Made by a program: the position numbers and the translations under genes. This document shows positions 1-5,892 of a stretch of 6,888 bases of DNA, piece by piece; positions within the stretch are counted from its first letter, which is position 1; the number at the start of each line of letters is the position of its first letter. Under the pieces are notes generated by a model. The model ran no database searches. It had not been told where the DNA came from and saw only the letters and a list, made by a program, of their open reading frames with translations. The stretch is from Pseudomonadota bacterium (GTDB lineage Bacteria; Pseudomonadota; Gammaproteobacteria; Xanthomonadales; Rhodanobacteraceae), in NCBI GenBank assembly GCA_021783385.1, contig JAJXTX010000139.1, positions 1-6,888 on the forward strand, in the 5' to 3' direction.

Positions 1-4
1 CCAT
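1..4 (-). CDS. rpsM: 30S ribosomal protein S13, first codon only (partial)
   Basis: Only an ATG followed by G is inside the window, so the product cannot be read. The assignment rests on three things. The ATG at 4-2 is preceded by an SD core GGAG (plus positions 15-18) with a 10-nt spacer. S13 proteins usually begin Met-Ala, which fits ATG-G. rpsM, the first gene of the alpha operon, follows secY in Xanthomonadales, whereas enterobacteria place rpmJ between them. S13 sits in the head of the 30S subunit and contacts the P-site tRNA and the large subunit. Another gene starting here, such as rpmJ, cannot be strictly excluded without the sequence beyond the window edge. Confidence 0.7.
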
Positions 5-28
5 GATGTACTTTCTCCGATGCGTTTC

Positions 29-47
29 TTGCGCGGTAAACGCGCAA
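29..47 (-). promoter_or_regulatory. Hairpin just upstream of the rpsM ribosome binding site
   Basis: A perfect 7-bp inverted repeat, TTGCGCG (29-35) and CGCGCAA (41-47), encloses a 5-nt loop. On the mRNA strand it ends about 10 nt before the SD of rpsM. No T-run follows on either strand, so it is not a normal intrinsic terminator. In E. coli the leader upstream of rpsM folds into a pseudoknot bound by S4, which represses the alpha operon. This hairpin lies where such a control element would be, but I could not derive a matching pseudoknot, so that role is inference. Confidence 0.4.
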
Positions 48-75
48 TTCTAACTTGAATTACCCTGACTGGAAA
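47..75 (-). promoter_or_regulatory. Candidate sigma-70 promoter for rpsM / alpha operon
   Basis: On the minus strand TTTCCA (75-70, 4 of 6 to the -35 consensus) is followed after 17 nt by TAGAAT (52-47, 5 of 6 to the -10 consensus). Transcription would start near position 40, giving a leader of about 36 nt. The -10 overlaps one arm of the hairpin at 29-47, so a transcript starting here would lack most of that arm; hairpin and promoter may be alternatives. There is no extended -10. Such matches are fairly common by chance. Confidence 0.25.
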
Positions 76-80
76 GCCCT

Positions 81-98
81 GCGACACCGCGGTGTCGC
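81..98. repeat. 18-bp perfect palindrome in the secY-rpsM spacer
   Basis: GCGACACCGCGGTGTCGC is identical to its reverse complement. As RNA it would fold into a 7-bp GC-rich stem (GCGACAC/GTGTCGC) with a CGCG loop, 32 nt past the secY stop. No T-run follows on the minus strand, so it is unlikely to be a complete rho-independent terminator. It could be a 3' stabilising stem-loop, a processing site, a dispersed repeat unit, or a site for a dimeric DNA-binding protein. Only one copy is in the window. Confidence 0.6.
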
Positions 99-130
99 CA
101 CTTCCCGACTATGCCAACCCTCTCGCAGTG

Positions 131-1453
131 TCAGCTGCGGCGCAGATTGGACTTCTTGAGCAGACTTTCGTACTGGTGACTCACCAGATGCGCCTGCACC
201 TGCGCCGTGAAATCCATCACCACCACAACCACGATAAGCAGTGACGTACCACCGAAATAGAACGGTACATGCCAAGCCGCCTGCATGAACGAAGGCACCA
301 GACACACCAGCACCAGATAGAGCGCGCCTACGCCCGTGAGTCGCGTCATCACGGAATCCACGTAGTTAGCAGTGGCCTTGCCCGGACGGATGCCCGGAAT
401 CAGTGCACCCGAGCGCTTGAGGTTGTCGGCGGTCTCTTCGGAGTTGAATACGATCGCGGTATAGAAAAACGCGAAGGCGATCACCAGCACCGAAAACACG
501 ATGTCGTGCAGCGGGTTGCCCGGACTCAACGACTGCGTCAGGTCCTGCAACCAGCGTGACGGATGGCTGGCGCTGAACCAGGTCACAGCCGTCGCCGGGA
601 ACATCAGCAGGCTCGACGCGAAGATCGGCGGAATCACACCCGCCATGTTGATTTTCAGCGGCAGATGCGAGGTCTGATTCATGTAGGCACGCTGGCCCCC
701 GGAACGCCGCGCGTAATTCACGGTGATACGCCGCTGGGCGCGCTCCATGAACACCACGAATGCCGTCACTGCCAGCACCAGGCCTGCCACCATCAGCAGC
801 TTGATCAGCGACAGCTCACCATTGCTGGCCATGCCAAGCGTGTGGACCACCGCACCGGGCAGGCCGGCCACGATACCTGCAAAGATCAACAGCGAAATGC
901 CGTTGCCGATGCCGCGTTCGGTCATCTGCTCGCCCAGCCACATCAGGAACATCGTGCCCGCCGTAAGCCCCACCACCGAGGACATCACGAAGCCGAAGCC
1001 CGGCGTGTAGACCACTGGCGCGCCGCCGGCGGCAACCTGCCCCTGCAATGCCATCGCGATGCCGAACGACTGGAAAGCAGCCAATCCCACCGTGGCAAAA
1101 CGCGTGTAGGTGGTCATCTTGCGCTTGCCGGCCTCGCCTTCCTTGCGCAGGCCCTGCAGGCTGGGAATCACCGAACCCATCATCTGGAACACGATCGACG
1201 CCGAAATGTACGGAATCACGCCGAGCGCAAACACCGAGAACCGCGACAGCGCACCGCCGGAGAACATGTTGAACATGTCCATCAGGCCATTGCCGTTGAC
1301 CAGGTTGCTCATCGCTTCCGGATTCACGCCCGGGACTGGAATGAACGAACCCAGCCGGAACACGATCAGCGCCCCGATCACGAAGAATATCCGCTGACGC
1401 AGCTCCGTAAGCTTGCCGAGCTTGCCGATCGCGTTGCCCTTGGCTGCAGCCAC
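131..1453 (-). CDS. secY: Preprotein translocase subunit SecY
   Basis: SecY is the pore-forming inner-membrane subunit of the SecYEG channel, which exports unfolded proteins with SecA and inserts membrane proteins from ribosomes. The product is about 440 residues (E. coli 443) with ten hydrophobic segments. In numbering from the upstream TTG (GTG start = minus 2), the first segment lies near 23-43. The plug/TM2 region around 63-90 contains [20 protein letters not shown]. The cytoplasmic loop at 239-252 contains [14 protein letters not shown]. The C5 loop at 356-360 is GIRPG, with the arginine equivalent to E. coli Arg357, needed for SecA function. The start is not ATG. GTG at 1453-1451 lies 9 nt after a GGAG SD in the end of rplO; TTG at 1459-1457 directly abuts the rplO stop but is only 3 nt from that SD. 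I prefer GTG. It is the last spc gene here, and no rpmJ follows. Confidence 0.97.
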   Translation of the reverse strand: MAAAKGNAIGKLGKLTELRQRIFFVIGALIVFRLGSFIPVPGVNPEAMSNLVNGNGLMDMFNMFSGGALSRFSVFALGVIPYISASIVFQMMGSVIPSLQGLRKEGEAGKRKMTTYTRFATVGLAAFQSFGIAMALQGQVAAGGAPVVYTPGFGFVMSSVVGLTAGTMFLMWLGEQMTERGIGNGISLLIFAGIVAGLPGAVVHTLGMASNGELSLIKLLMVAGLVLAVTAFVVFMERAQRRITVNYARRSGGQRAYMNQTSHLPLKINMAGVIPPIFASSLLMFPATAVTWFSASHPSRWLQDLTQSLSPGNPLHDIVFSVLVIAFAFFYTAIVFNSEETADNLKRSGALIPGIRPGKATANYVDSVMTRLTGVGALYLVLVCLVPSFMQAAWHVPFYFGGTSLLIVVVVVMDFTAQVQAHLVSHQYESLLKKSNLRRS

Positions 1454-1466
1454 CGTCAATTACTCC
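1451..1466 (-). promoter_or_regulatory. Ribosome binding site deciding the secY start
   Basis: The minus strand reads GGAG TAA TTG ACG GTG. GGAG (1466-1463) is part of the last two rplO codons and TAA (1462-1460) is the rplO stop. Spacing to TTG is 3 nt, shorter than usual; spacing to GTG is 9 nt, within the normal range. This favours GTG at 1453 and suggests secY is translationally coupled to rplO. Confidence 0.6.
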
Positions 1467-1891
1467 ACGCTGCCGCCGGCAGCCTCGATGGCTGCCTTGG
1501 CACCGGCAGTAGCCAGCAGACCCGACAACTTCACCGCGCGACCGATATCACCCTTCAGTACCACCTTGACCTTCTTCGCACGGCTGCTGATCAGGCCAGC
1601 CTGATGCAACGCAACCACGTCGATCACGTCAGCCTTGAGGTTTGCCAGCTGGTACAGAAACACTTCCTGGCTCTCGGCCTTTTTCAGCGAACGGAAACCG
1701 ACCTTCGGCAACCGGCGCTGCAGCGGCATCTGACCACCTTCGAAGCCGTACTTGTGCGTGCCACCAGCACGCGCATGCTGACCCTTGTGGCCGCGGCCGG
1801 CAGTCTTGCCCATGCCCGAGCCGATGCCGCGGCCAACGCGCAGCCGAGTCTTGTGCGAACCGGTGGCCGGCTTGATGTCATTCAGACGCAT
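1460..1891 (-). CDS. rplO: 50S ribosomal protein L15
   Basis: L15 is a large-subunit protein that binds 23S rRNA and joins late in assembly. The product has 143 residues, the usual size for the family (E. coli 144). The N-terminal half carries the glycine/arginine-rich extended region (about residues 18-41, including [18 protein letters not shown]) that threads into rRNA. The C-terminal globular domain ends with the typical L15 pattern of an [13 protein letters not shown] segment and a GGSV end. The start is ATG at 1891, with GAGGAG as SD 8 nt upstream, formed by the last two glutamate codons of rpmD. The gap to rpmD is 5 nt. The stop is followed at once by the start region of secY, so rpmD, rplO and secY are tightly packed. 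Confidence 0.98.
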   Translation of the reverse strand: MRLNDIKPATGSHKTRLRVGRGIGSGMGKTAGRGHKGQHARAGGTHKYGFEGGQMPLQRRLPKVGFRSLKKAESQEVFLYQLANLKADVIDVVALHQAGLISSRAKKVKVVLKGDIGRAVKLSGLLATAGAKAAIEAAGGSVE

Positions 1892-1896
1892 GATGA

Positions 1897-2097
1897 TTAC
1901 TCCTCGACCCGAACCAGGTAGTAGACCGTGTTGATCAGGCCACGCACCTGCGGGCTGTCCCTCAGCTCGCGCACGTCGTTGATCTTGCCCAGACCCAGCG
2001 CCTTCACGCTGAGACGATGCCTTGCCTGGACGCCGCGCAGGCCCTTGACCAGGCGCACGCGCACAGTCTTGTCGGCGGTTGCTTGAGACTTAGCCAT
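1897..2097 (-). CDS. rpmD: 50S ribosomal protein L30
   Basis: L30 is a small large-subunit protein of the L30/L7 fold. The product has 66 residues, slightly longer than E. coli L30 (59) because of an N-terminal stretch (residues 1-10, [10 protein letters not shown]). The core at 11-66 has the family features: a [12 protein letters not shown] first strand, the [15 protein letters not shown] helix/loop, and the [19 protein letters not shown] end. The wording is very like the Xanthomonas protein as I recall it. The ATG at 2097 lies inside rpsE and overlaps its last 8 nt; the SD GAGGTG is 7 nt upstream within rpsE codons. Overlap plus internal SD implies translational coupling to S5 synthesis. 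Confidence 0.97.
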   Translation of the reverse strand: MAKSQATADKTVRVRLVKGLRGVQARHRLSVKALGLGKINDVRELRDSPQVRGLINTVYYLVRVEE

Positions 2098-2599
2098 TGC
2101 CCAACACCTCGTCCAGGGTCTTGCCGCGCTTGGCGGCGATCTTCTTGGGCGAGGCGACCGCCTGCAGGCCCTTGATGGTGGCGCGCACCAGGTTGATTGG
2201 ATTGCGTGAACCGACGGCCTTGGCCAGCACGTTCTTCACGCCGACCACTTCCAGCACTGCACGCATGGCACCACCAGCGATCACACCGGTACCTTCGGAA
2301 GCCGGCTGCATGTACACGCGAGCAGCTCCATGGTTGGCCTTGATGGCGTACCACAACGTGCCATTGTTCAGCTCGATGCTGACCATCTGGCGGCGCGCGC
2401 GTTCCATGGCCTTCGAGATGGCCACCGGCACTTCACGCGCCTTGCCGTAACCGAAGCCCACCTTGCCCTCACCATCACCAACCACGGTCAGCGCGGTAAA
2501 GCTCATCTGGCGGCCACCCTTGACGGTCTTGGCCACGCGGTTGACGGCGATCAACTTCTCGAGCAAGCCGTCCGAATTTTCGCGATCGTTTGAAGACAT
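2090..2599 (-). CDS. rpsE: 30S ribosomal protein S5
   Basis: S5 lies at the back of the 30S body near the mRNA entry channel and affects decoding accuracy; mutations in its loop give spectinomycin resistance. The product has 169 residues (E. coli 167). The N-terminal S5 double-stranded-RNA-binding domain spans about 13-75 with [20 protein letters not shown] followed by the [10 protein letters not shown] motif. The C-terminal domain, about 85-150, contains [20 protein letters not shown] and [15 protein letters not shown]. The ATG at 2599 is the only usable start: reading back in frame to the TGA near 2690 gives no ATG, GTG, TTG or CTG. Its SD is weak (GGAAAAGA just upstream), unlike most neighbours, and it follows an unusual 117-nt spacer. 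Confidence 0.98.
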   Translation of the reverse strand: MSSNDRENSDGLLEKLIAVNRVAKTVKGGRQMSFTALTVVGDGEGKVGFGYGKAREVPVAISKAMERARRQMVSIELNNGTLWYAIKANHGAARVYMQPASEGTGVIAGGAMRAVLEVVGVKNVLAKAVGSRNPINLVRATIKGLQAVASPKKIAAKRGKTLDEVLGNG

Positions 2600-2716
2600 G
2601 TTCTTTTCCGTGTGCCCGGCAACCCGGGACTTTGCTTGCGGCTTGGCCGCTTGGAGTTTTGGGTGCCGCGGTGAAAGTCCGGTACGCGATCAGACGCGAC
2701 TGGATCAGGGAAATGG
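2600..2716 (-). promoter_or_regulatory. rplR-rpsE spacer with two small hairpins before rpsE
   Basis: This 117-nt stretch has no ATG on the minus strand and no clear promoter. It contains two short GC-rich inverted repeats close together: GCGGC/GCCGC with a 3-nt loop (2638-2650) and CCCGG/CCGGG with a 4-nt loop (2615-2628). The second ends about 15 nt before the rpsE start. The equivalent E. coli spacer is very short, so this gap is long for the operon. Translational control or mRNA processing is possible but unproven; short stems like these also occur by chance in GC-rich DNA. Confidence 0.35.
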
Positions 2717-3070
2717 TCAGAATTTCAGACCTGCTTCGCGTGCCGCTTCGGCCAGCGCCTGGATGCGGCCGTGGTAGCGGAAACCGGAGCGATCGAACGC
2801 GACGGAATCGATACCCACCGCCAGCGCGCGCTCGGCAATAGCCTTGCCTACCGCCGCTGCGGCCGCCAGGTTCTTGGTTCCCTTGAGGCCTTCGGCGACC
2901 GACTTCTGCACAGTGGAAGCGGCTGCCACCACGTTCAGACCGGAGGCATCGAACACCTGCGCATAGATATGCTGGCCGGTGCGATGCACCGACAACCGGG
3001 CCACCGCCAGCTTGCGGATGTGAGACCGCGTGGACTTGGCGCGGCGCAGGCGATTTTCGTTCTTGTTCAT
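2717..3070 (-). CDS. rplR: 50S ribosomal protein L18
   Basis: L18 binds 5S rRNA and, with L5 and L25, anchors it in the central protuberance of the 50S subunit. From the ATG at 3070 the product is 117 residues, the same length as E. coli L18. The basic N-terminus (about 1-30, [15 protein letters not shown]) is the rRNA-binding tail. The conserved core includes [15 protein letters not shown] at 26-39. The C-terminus has the family ending [20 protein letters not shown] at 92-111. The frame is open 17 codons further upstream, but the ATG at 3070 matches the family start and has an SD (TGGAG, 8 nt away). A 79-nt spacer separates it from rplF. Confidence 0.97.
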   Translation of the reverse strand: MNKNENRLRRAKSTRSHIRKLAVARLSVHRTGQHIYAQVFDASGLNVVAAASTVQKSVAEGLKGTKNLAAAAAVGKAIAERALAVGIDSVAFDRSGFRYHGRIQALAEAAREAGLKF

Positions 3071-3149
3071 CGAGATATCTCCAGAAAGCGGATCGACTTT
3101 GTTGAAGAGCTGGGCCAGCAACGGCCAGACTCCCGCGGAAGAATCCGCA

Positions 3150-3677
3150 TCAAGCCTTCTTGGCTTCCTTCAGCGTGATTTTTTCACCGGCATAACGCAC
3201 ACCCTTGCCCTTGTAGGGCTCCGGCGGGCGGAAGCCGCGGATCTTGGCCGCCACCTGGCCAACGCGCTGCTTGTCGGCGCCCTTGATCAGCACTTCGGTC
3301 TGCGTCGGCGTCTCGATACTGATGCCTTCCGGCGCATCGAACAGCACCGGATGCGAAAAGCCGAGGCTCAGGTTAAGCGATTTACCCTGCATGGCAACGC
3401 GATATCCGACGCCTACCAGCTCCAGCTTGCGCTCGTAACCCGCGGAGACGCCCAGCACCATGTTGGCCAGCAGCGCGCGCGCAGTGCCACCGAATTTGTC
3501 GTCGGTGCCCTCATCCAGGGTAATGCTGGCGATGCCATTGTCCTGGGAAATCGTGACTCCCGGCAGGCGGTGCATCGTCAGGGTGCCCTTGGGACCCTTG
3601 ACGGAGATCTCGTCGGCGCTGACGCCGAGCTCCACGCCTTTGGGCAGGTTGATCGGTTGTTTGGCTACACGTGACAT
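3150..3677 (-). CDS. rplF: 50S ribosomal protein L6
   Basis: L6 binds 23S rRNA near the sarcin-ricin loop and the factor-binding region of the 50S subunit. The product has 175 residues (E. coli 177), made of two repeated L6 domains (about 1-80 and 81-175). The N-terminus [15 protein letters not shown] is typical, and the family signature [17 protein letters not shown] lies at 150-166. The ATG at 3677 has a strong SD, AAGGAG, 7 nt upstream, which starts right after the rpsH stop codon (gap 11 nt). It ends in a lysine-rich EAKKA tail, usual for the family. Nothing is abnormal. Confidence 0.98.
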   Translation of the reverse strand: MSRVAKQPINLPKGVELGVSADEISVKGPKGTLTMHRLPGVTISQDNGIASITLDEGTDDKFGGTARALLANMVLGVSAGYERKLELVGVGYRVAMQGKSLNLSLGFSHPVLFDAPEGISIETPTQTEVLIKGADKQRVGQVAAKIRGFRPPEPYKGKGVRYAGEKITLKEAKKA

Positions 3678-3688
3678 TGAAGGACTCC

Positions 3689-4084
3689 TTATGCCACTTG
3701 GCCGATGACTTCGCCGCCCAGACCCTTCGCACGGGCCTGCGCATCGGTCAACAGACCAGCGGAAGTCGAGATGATCGAGATACCCAGGCCGCCGAGCACT
3801 TTGGGAAGCTCATCCTTGCCGCGATACACACGCAGGCCGGAGCGGCTGACACGGGAAATGGTCTCGATGGCGGGCTGGCCATCGAAATACTTCAACTTCA
3901 CCTCGAGCACCGGCTTACCCTCCTCGAGGGAAGTCTTGGCGTCGAGTATGTAGCCCTCGCTCTTGAGAAGGTTGGCGATCGCCACCTTCAGTTTCGACGA
4001 CGGCATACGGACAACCGGCTTGCCCATCGACTGGGCATTGCGGACGCGCGTAAACATATCGGCGATGGGATCAGTCATGCTCAT
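3689..4084 (-). CDS. rpsH: 30S ribosomal protein S8
   Basis: S8 is a primary 16S rRNA-binding protein that organises the central domain of the 30S subunit. In E. coli it also represses the spc operon by binding its mRNA. From the ATG at 4084 the product is 131 residues (E. coli 130) and begins [10 protein letters not shown], closely matching the E. coli start. The C-terminal RNA-binding signature is clear: [20 protein letters not shown] at 103-122, with the S-T-S at 106-108. Two ATGs, 4084 and 4078, are close together; the SD AAGGA is 7 nt from the first and 13 from the second, so the first is chosen. It is preceded by the largest spacer in the window, with a promoter-like sequence. Confidence 0.97.
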   Translation of the reverse strand: MSMTDPIADMFTRVRNAQSMGKPVVRMPSSKLKVAIANLLKSEGYILDAKTSLEEGKPVLEVKLKYFDGQPAIETISRVSRSGLRVYRGKDELPKVLGGLGISIISTSAGLLTDAQARAKGLGGEVIGQVA

Positions 4085-4105
4085 GAAAACATCCTTCAGA
4101 GTGCA

Positions 4106-4181
4106 CCGATATCCGATAAAACCGGAAATCAATCAAATTGTGAGCTGGCACGTACGCCAGCCTGCGTTGCGCAGACCGCCT
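4106..4181 (-). promoter_or_regulatory. Structured rpsH leader with three stem-loops
   Basis: Downstream of the predicted promoter the leader could form three stems in mRNA order. The first is CTGCG/CGCAG with a 3-nt loop (4162-4174). Immediately next to it is GCTGGC/GCCAGC with a 6-nt loop (4144-4161). The third is a weaker TCCG/CGGA stem with a 7-nt loop (4112-4126). The first two abut with no base between them. A short repeat TATCGG-A-TATCGG lies at 4118-4106, before the SD. No U-run follows any stem, so these are not terminators. A 5' stabilising or regulatory leader is inference. Confidence 0.35.
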
Positions 4182-4210
4182 ACTATATCAGCTTTTCCCG
4201 GTTCTGCGAA
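4182..4210 (-). promoter_or_regulatory. Candidate extended -10 sigma-70 promoter upstream of rpsH
   Basis: The minus strand carries TTCGCA (4210-4205, 4 of 6 to the -35 consensus), a 17-nt spacer, and TATAGT (4187-4182, 5 of 6 to the -10 consensus). The -10 is preceded by TGA, giving the extended -10 form TG-N-TATAGT. The predicted start is near 4175, about 90 nt before the rpsH ATG. It is the best promoter match I noticed on the coding strand, and it lies in the largest intergenic gap. It could make rpsH through secY partly independent of upstream S10 transcription. Confidence 0.5.
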
Positions 4211-4310
4211 TAGTGGAGCGATAGTCAGATCGTTGGCCGCGCGAAAAACACGGGCGGTAGAGACTGCATCGGGACACACGCCCCGGCTGCACCCTCTCAG
4301 AAATCACGGG

Positions 4311-4616
4311 TTACCAACTGGCCTTGCGCAAGCCCGGCACATCGCCGCGCATGGTCGCTTCACGCAGCTTGTTACGGCCGAGGCCGAACTTGGCATACAC
4401 CGCACGCGGGCGACCGGTCAGCGCGCAGCGGCTGCGCTGGCGCACCGGACTGGCGTCGCGCGGCAGCTGCTGCAGCTTGGACTGGGCTTCCATCTTCTCC
4501 TCATAGGAGGCGGTGGGGCTCAGCACGATCGCCTTCAATCCACCGCGCTTGGCAGCGTACTTCTTGACGAGCTTGGTCCGCTTGATATCGCGGTTCACCA
4601 TTGATGTCTTGGCCAT
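4311..4616 (-). CDS. rpsN: 30S ribosomal protein S14 (zinc-free form)
   Basis: S14 sits in the head of the 30S subunit and is a late assembly protein. The product has 101 residues, the long C-minus type like E. coli S14. It has a single cysteine and no paired CxxC motifs, so no zinc knuckle. The start [20 protein letters not shown] and the end [20 protein letters not shown] plus RKASW are characteristic, as is RCALTGRPR at about 63-71. The ATG at 4616 is 14 nt after the rplE stop. The SD is weak (TAGG at some distance), so translation may depend on ribosomes arriving from rplE. The rplE stop TGA is followed in frame by a second stop, TAG. Confidence 0.98.
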   Translation of the reverse strand: MAKTSMVNRDIKRTKLVKKYAAKRGGLKAIVLSPTASYEEKMEAQSKLQQLPRDASPVRQRSRCALTGRPRAVYAKFGLGRNKLREATMRGDVPGLRKASW

Positions 4617-4630
4617 GGATATCGCGCCTA

Positions 4631-5170
4631 TCAGTTGCGGAACGGGAAGCTGAATGCCGCCAGCAGGGCTTTCGCCTCTTCGTCGGTCTTGGCAGTGGTG
4701 GTGATGGAAATATCCATGCCACGCAGCGCGTCCACCTGGTCGAAGTCGATCTCAGGAAAGATGATCTGTTCCTTGATACCGAAGTTGTAGTTGCCACGGC
4801 CGTCAAAGGCGCGCGCCGAGACACCGCGGAAGTCGCGCACGCGCGGCAGCGAGATGTTGATCAGGCGATCCATGAACTCCCACATCTGGGCACGGCGCAG
4901 GGTGACTTTGCAGCCGATCGGCCAGCCGTCGCGAATCTTGAACGAGGCCACGGAAACGCGGGCCTTGGTCGTGATCGGCTTTTGCCCGGCGATCTTGGCC
5001 ATGTCGGCTACGGCATTTTCAAGAACTTTCTTGTTGCCGGCGGCTTCACCCACGCCCATGTTCAGCGTGATCTTGGTGATGCGCGGAACCTGCATCACGT
5101 TCTGGTAGCCGAACTGCTCGGTGAGCTTGGCGACTACCTGGTCTTTGTAGAATGTTTGAAGGCGGGTCAT
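4631..5170 (-). CDS. rplE: 50S ribosomal protein L5
   Basis: L5 binds 5S rRNA and 23S rRNA in the central protuberance and contacts the P-site tRNA and S13. The product has 179 residues, exactly the E. coli length. Family features are the N-terminal [20 protein letters not shown], the L5 signature [13 protein letters not shown] at 36-48, the [20 protein letters not shown] strand region at 71-90, [20 protein letters not shown] at 112-131, and the FPFRN end. The ATG at 5170 has an SD, TAAGGA, 8 nt upstream that overlaps the rplX stop codon (gap 11 nt). In E. coli the S8 repressor-binding site is around the start of this gene. Confidence 0.98.
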   Translation of the reverse strand: MTRLQTFYKDQVVAKLTEQFGYQNVMQVPRITKITLNMGVGEAAGNKKVLENAVADMAKIAGQKPITTKARVSVASFKIRDGWPIGCKVTLRRAQMWEFMDRLINISLPRVRDFRGVSARAFDGRGNYNFGIKEQIIFPEIDFDQVDALRGMDISITTTAKTDEEAKALLAAFSFPFRN

Positions 5171-5181
5171 GATCGTGTTCC

Positions 5182-5496
5182 TTACGCGTCCACGACCTCG
5201 CCAGTCGAACGGAACACGCGGACCTTGCGCCCATCTTCAAGCGTTTTGGTACCCACGCGTTCACCCTTGTTCGTGGCGGGGTTGAACAGCTGTACATTGG
5301 AGAGATGGATCGAGGCCTCACGCTCGACGATGCCACCGGCCTGGTTGGCCTGCGGATTCGGCTTGGTGTGACGCTTGACCAGATTCACATTGGAGACGAA
5401 CACGCGGTCGTCGGCAACACGCAGCACATCGCCGCGCTGACCCTTGTTCTTGCCGGTGATCACGAGGACCTGATCACCCTTGCGGATACGGTTCAT
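5182..5496 (-). CDS. rplX: 50S ribosomal protein L24
   Basis: L24 is an early 50S assembly protein that binds the 5' region of 23S rRNA and later lies near the exit tunnel. From the ATG at 5496 the product is 104 residues, the E. coli length. A KOW motif occupies about 3-36 ([20 protein letters not shown] followed by VLRV). The middle holds [12 protein letters not shown] at 38-49 and the acidic-flanked [15 protein letters not shown] at 54-68. The frame remains open upstream, but the ATG at 5496 matches the family start and has an SD (GGAG, 7 nt away) just after the rplN stop (gap 13 nt). Confidence 0.97.
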   Translation of the reverse strand: MNRIRKGDQVLVITGKNKGQRGDVLRVADDRVFVSNVNLVKRHTKPNPQANQAGGIVEREASIHLSNVQLFNPATNKGERVGTKTLEDGRKVRVFRSTGEVVDA

Positions 5497-5509
5497 TTCT
5501 TGACTCCGC

Positions 5510-5878
5510 TCAGAGCACTTCGGGAGCAAGCGAGACGATCTTCATGAACTTCTCGCTGCGCAGCTCGCGGGTAACCGGTCCGAAAATACGGGTACCGATC
5601 GGCTCGAGCTTGTTGTTGAGGAGCACCGCTGCATTGCCGTCGAAACGGATCAGCGACCCATCGGGACGGCGCACGCCCTTGGCGGTGCGAACTACCACGG
5701 CATTATATACTTCGCCCTTCTTTACCTTGCCGCGGGGAATGGCATCCTTCACGGTGACCTTGATCACGTCACCGATTCCGGCATAACGGCGCTTGGAGCC
5801 ACCGAGCACCTTGATGCACATCAGTTCTTTCGCGCCGCTGTTGTCCGCTGCGGAAAGCGTGCTTTGCATCTGGATCAT
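5510..5878 (-). CDS. rplN: 50S ribosomal protein L14
   Basis: L14 lies on the subunit interface of the 50S, forms bridges to 16S rRNA, and is the docking site for the silencing factor RsfS. The product has 122 residues (E. coli 123). The signature ADNSGA is at 11-16, followed by [18 protein letters not shown] at 20-37, [20 protein letters not shown] at 69-88 and the conserved C-terminus [20 protein letters not shown] at 99-118. The ATG at 5878 has a strong SD (GGGAGG, 8 nt away). It is the first gene of the spc operon in E. coli; here it follows rpsQ after only 14 nt, so it looks co-transcribed with S10 genes. Confidence 0.98.
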   Translation of the reverse strand: MIQMQSTLSAADNSGAKELMCIKVLGGSKRRYAGIGDVIKVTVKDAIPRGKVKKGEVYNAVVVRTAKGVRRPDGSLIRFDGNAAVLLNNKLEPIGTRIFGPVTRELRSEKFMKIVSLAPEVL

Positions 5879-5892
5879 GGCTGCACCCTCCC

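Noticed and set aside
563..1921. A 452-codon open frame on the plus strand, opposite secY, rplO and the end of rpmD
   Set aside because: Its product is rich in His, Arg and Gln with no recognisable domain, as expected for the antisense frame of GC-rich genes. It lies opposite clearly conserved secY and rplO and has no clear ribosome site.
3071..3121. Extended N-terminus for L18 from an upstream start
   Set aside because: The family start is the ATG at 3070, which has a good SD at 8 nt; the extra residues do not resemble L18 N-termini.
3071..3149. GGCCAG direct repeat (3113-3118 and 3123-3128) and a possible promoter in the rplF-rplR spacer
   Set aside because: The repeat is only 6 nt and I found no acceptable -35/-10 pair. 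The spacer holds the rplR SD and otherwise nothing I can support.
4085..4132. Extended S8 starting at a TTG at 4132
   Set aside because: There is no SD, and the added residues are translated leader. The ATG at 4084 has an SD and matches the E. coli MSM start.
4224..4268. A 14-codon ATG frame (MQSLPPVFFARPTI) in the rpsN-rpsH spacer as a leader peptide
   Set aside because: No SD precedes it, it has no run of a regulatory amino acid, and it lies upstream of the predicted promoter.
5497..5529. Longer L24 starting upstream of 5496
   Set aside because: It would run into the end of rplN. The ATG at 5496 gives the exact E. coli length and has its own SD.
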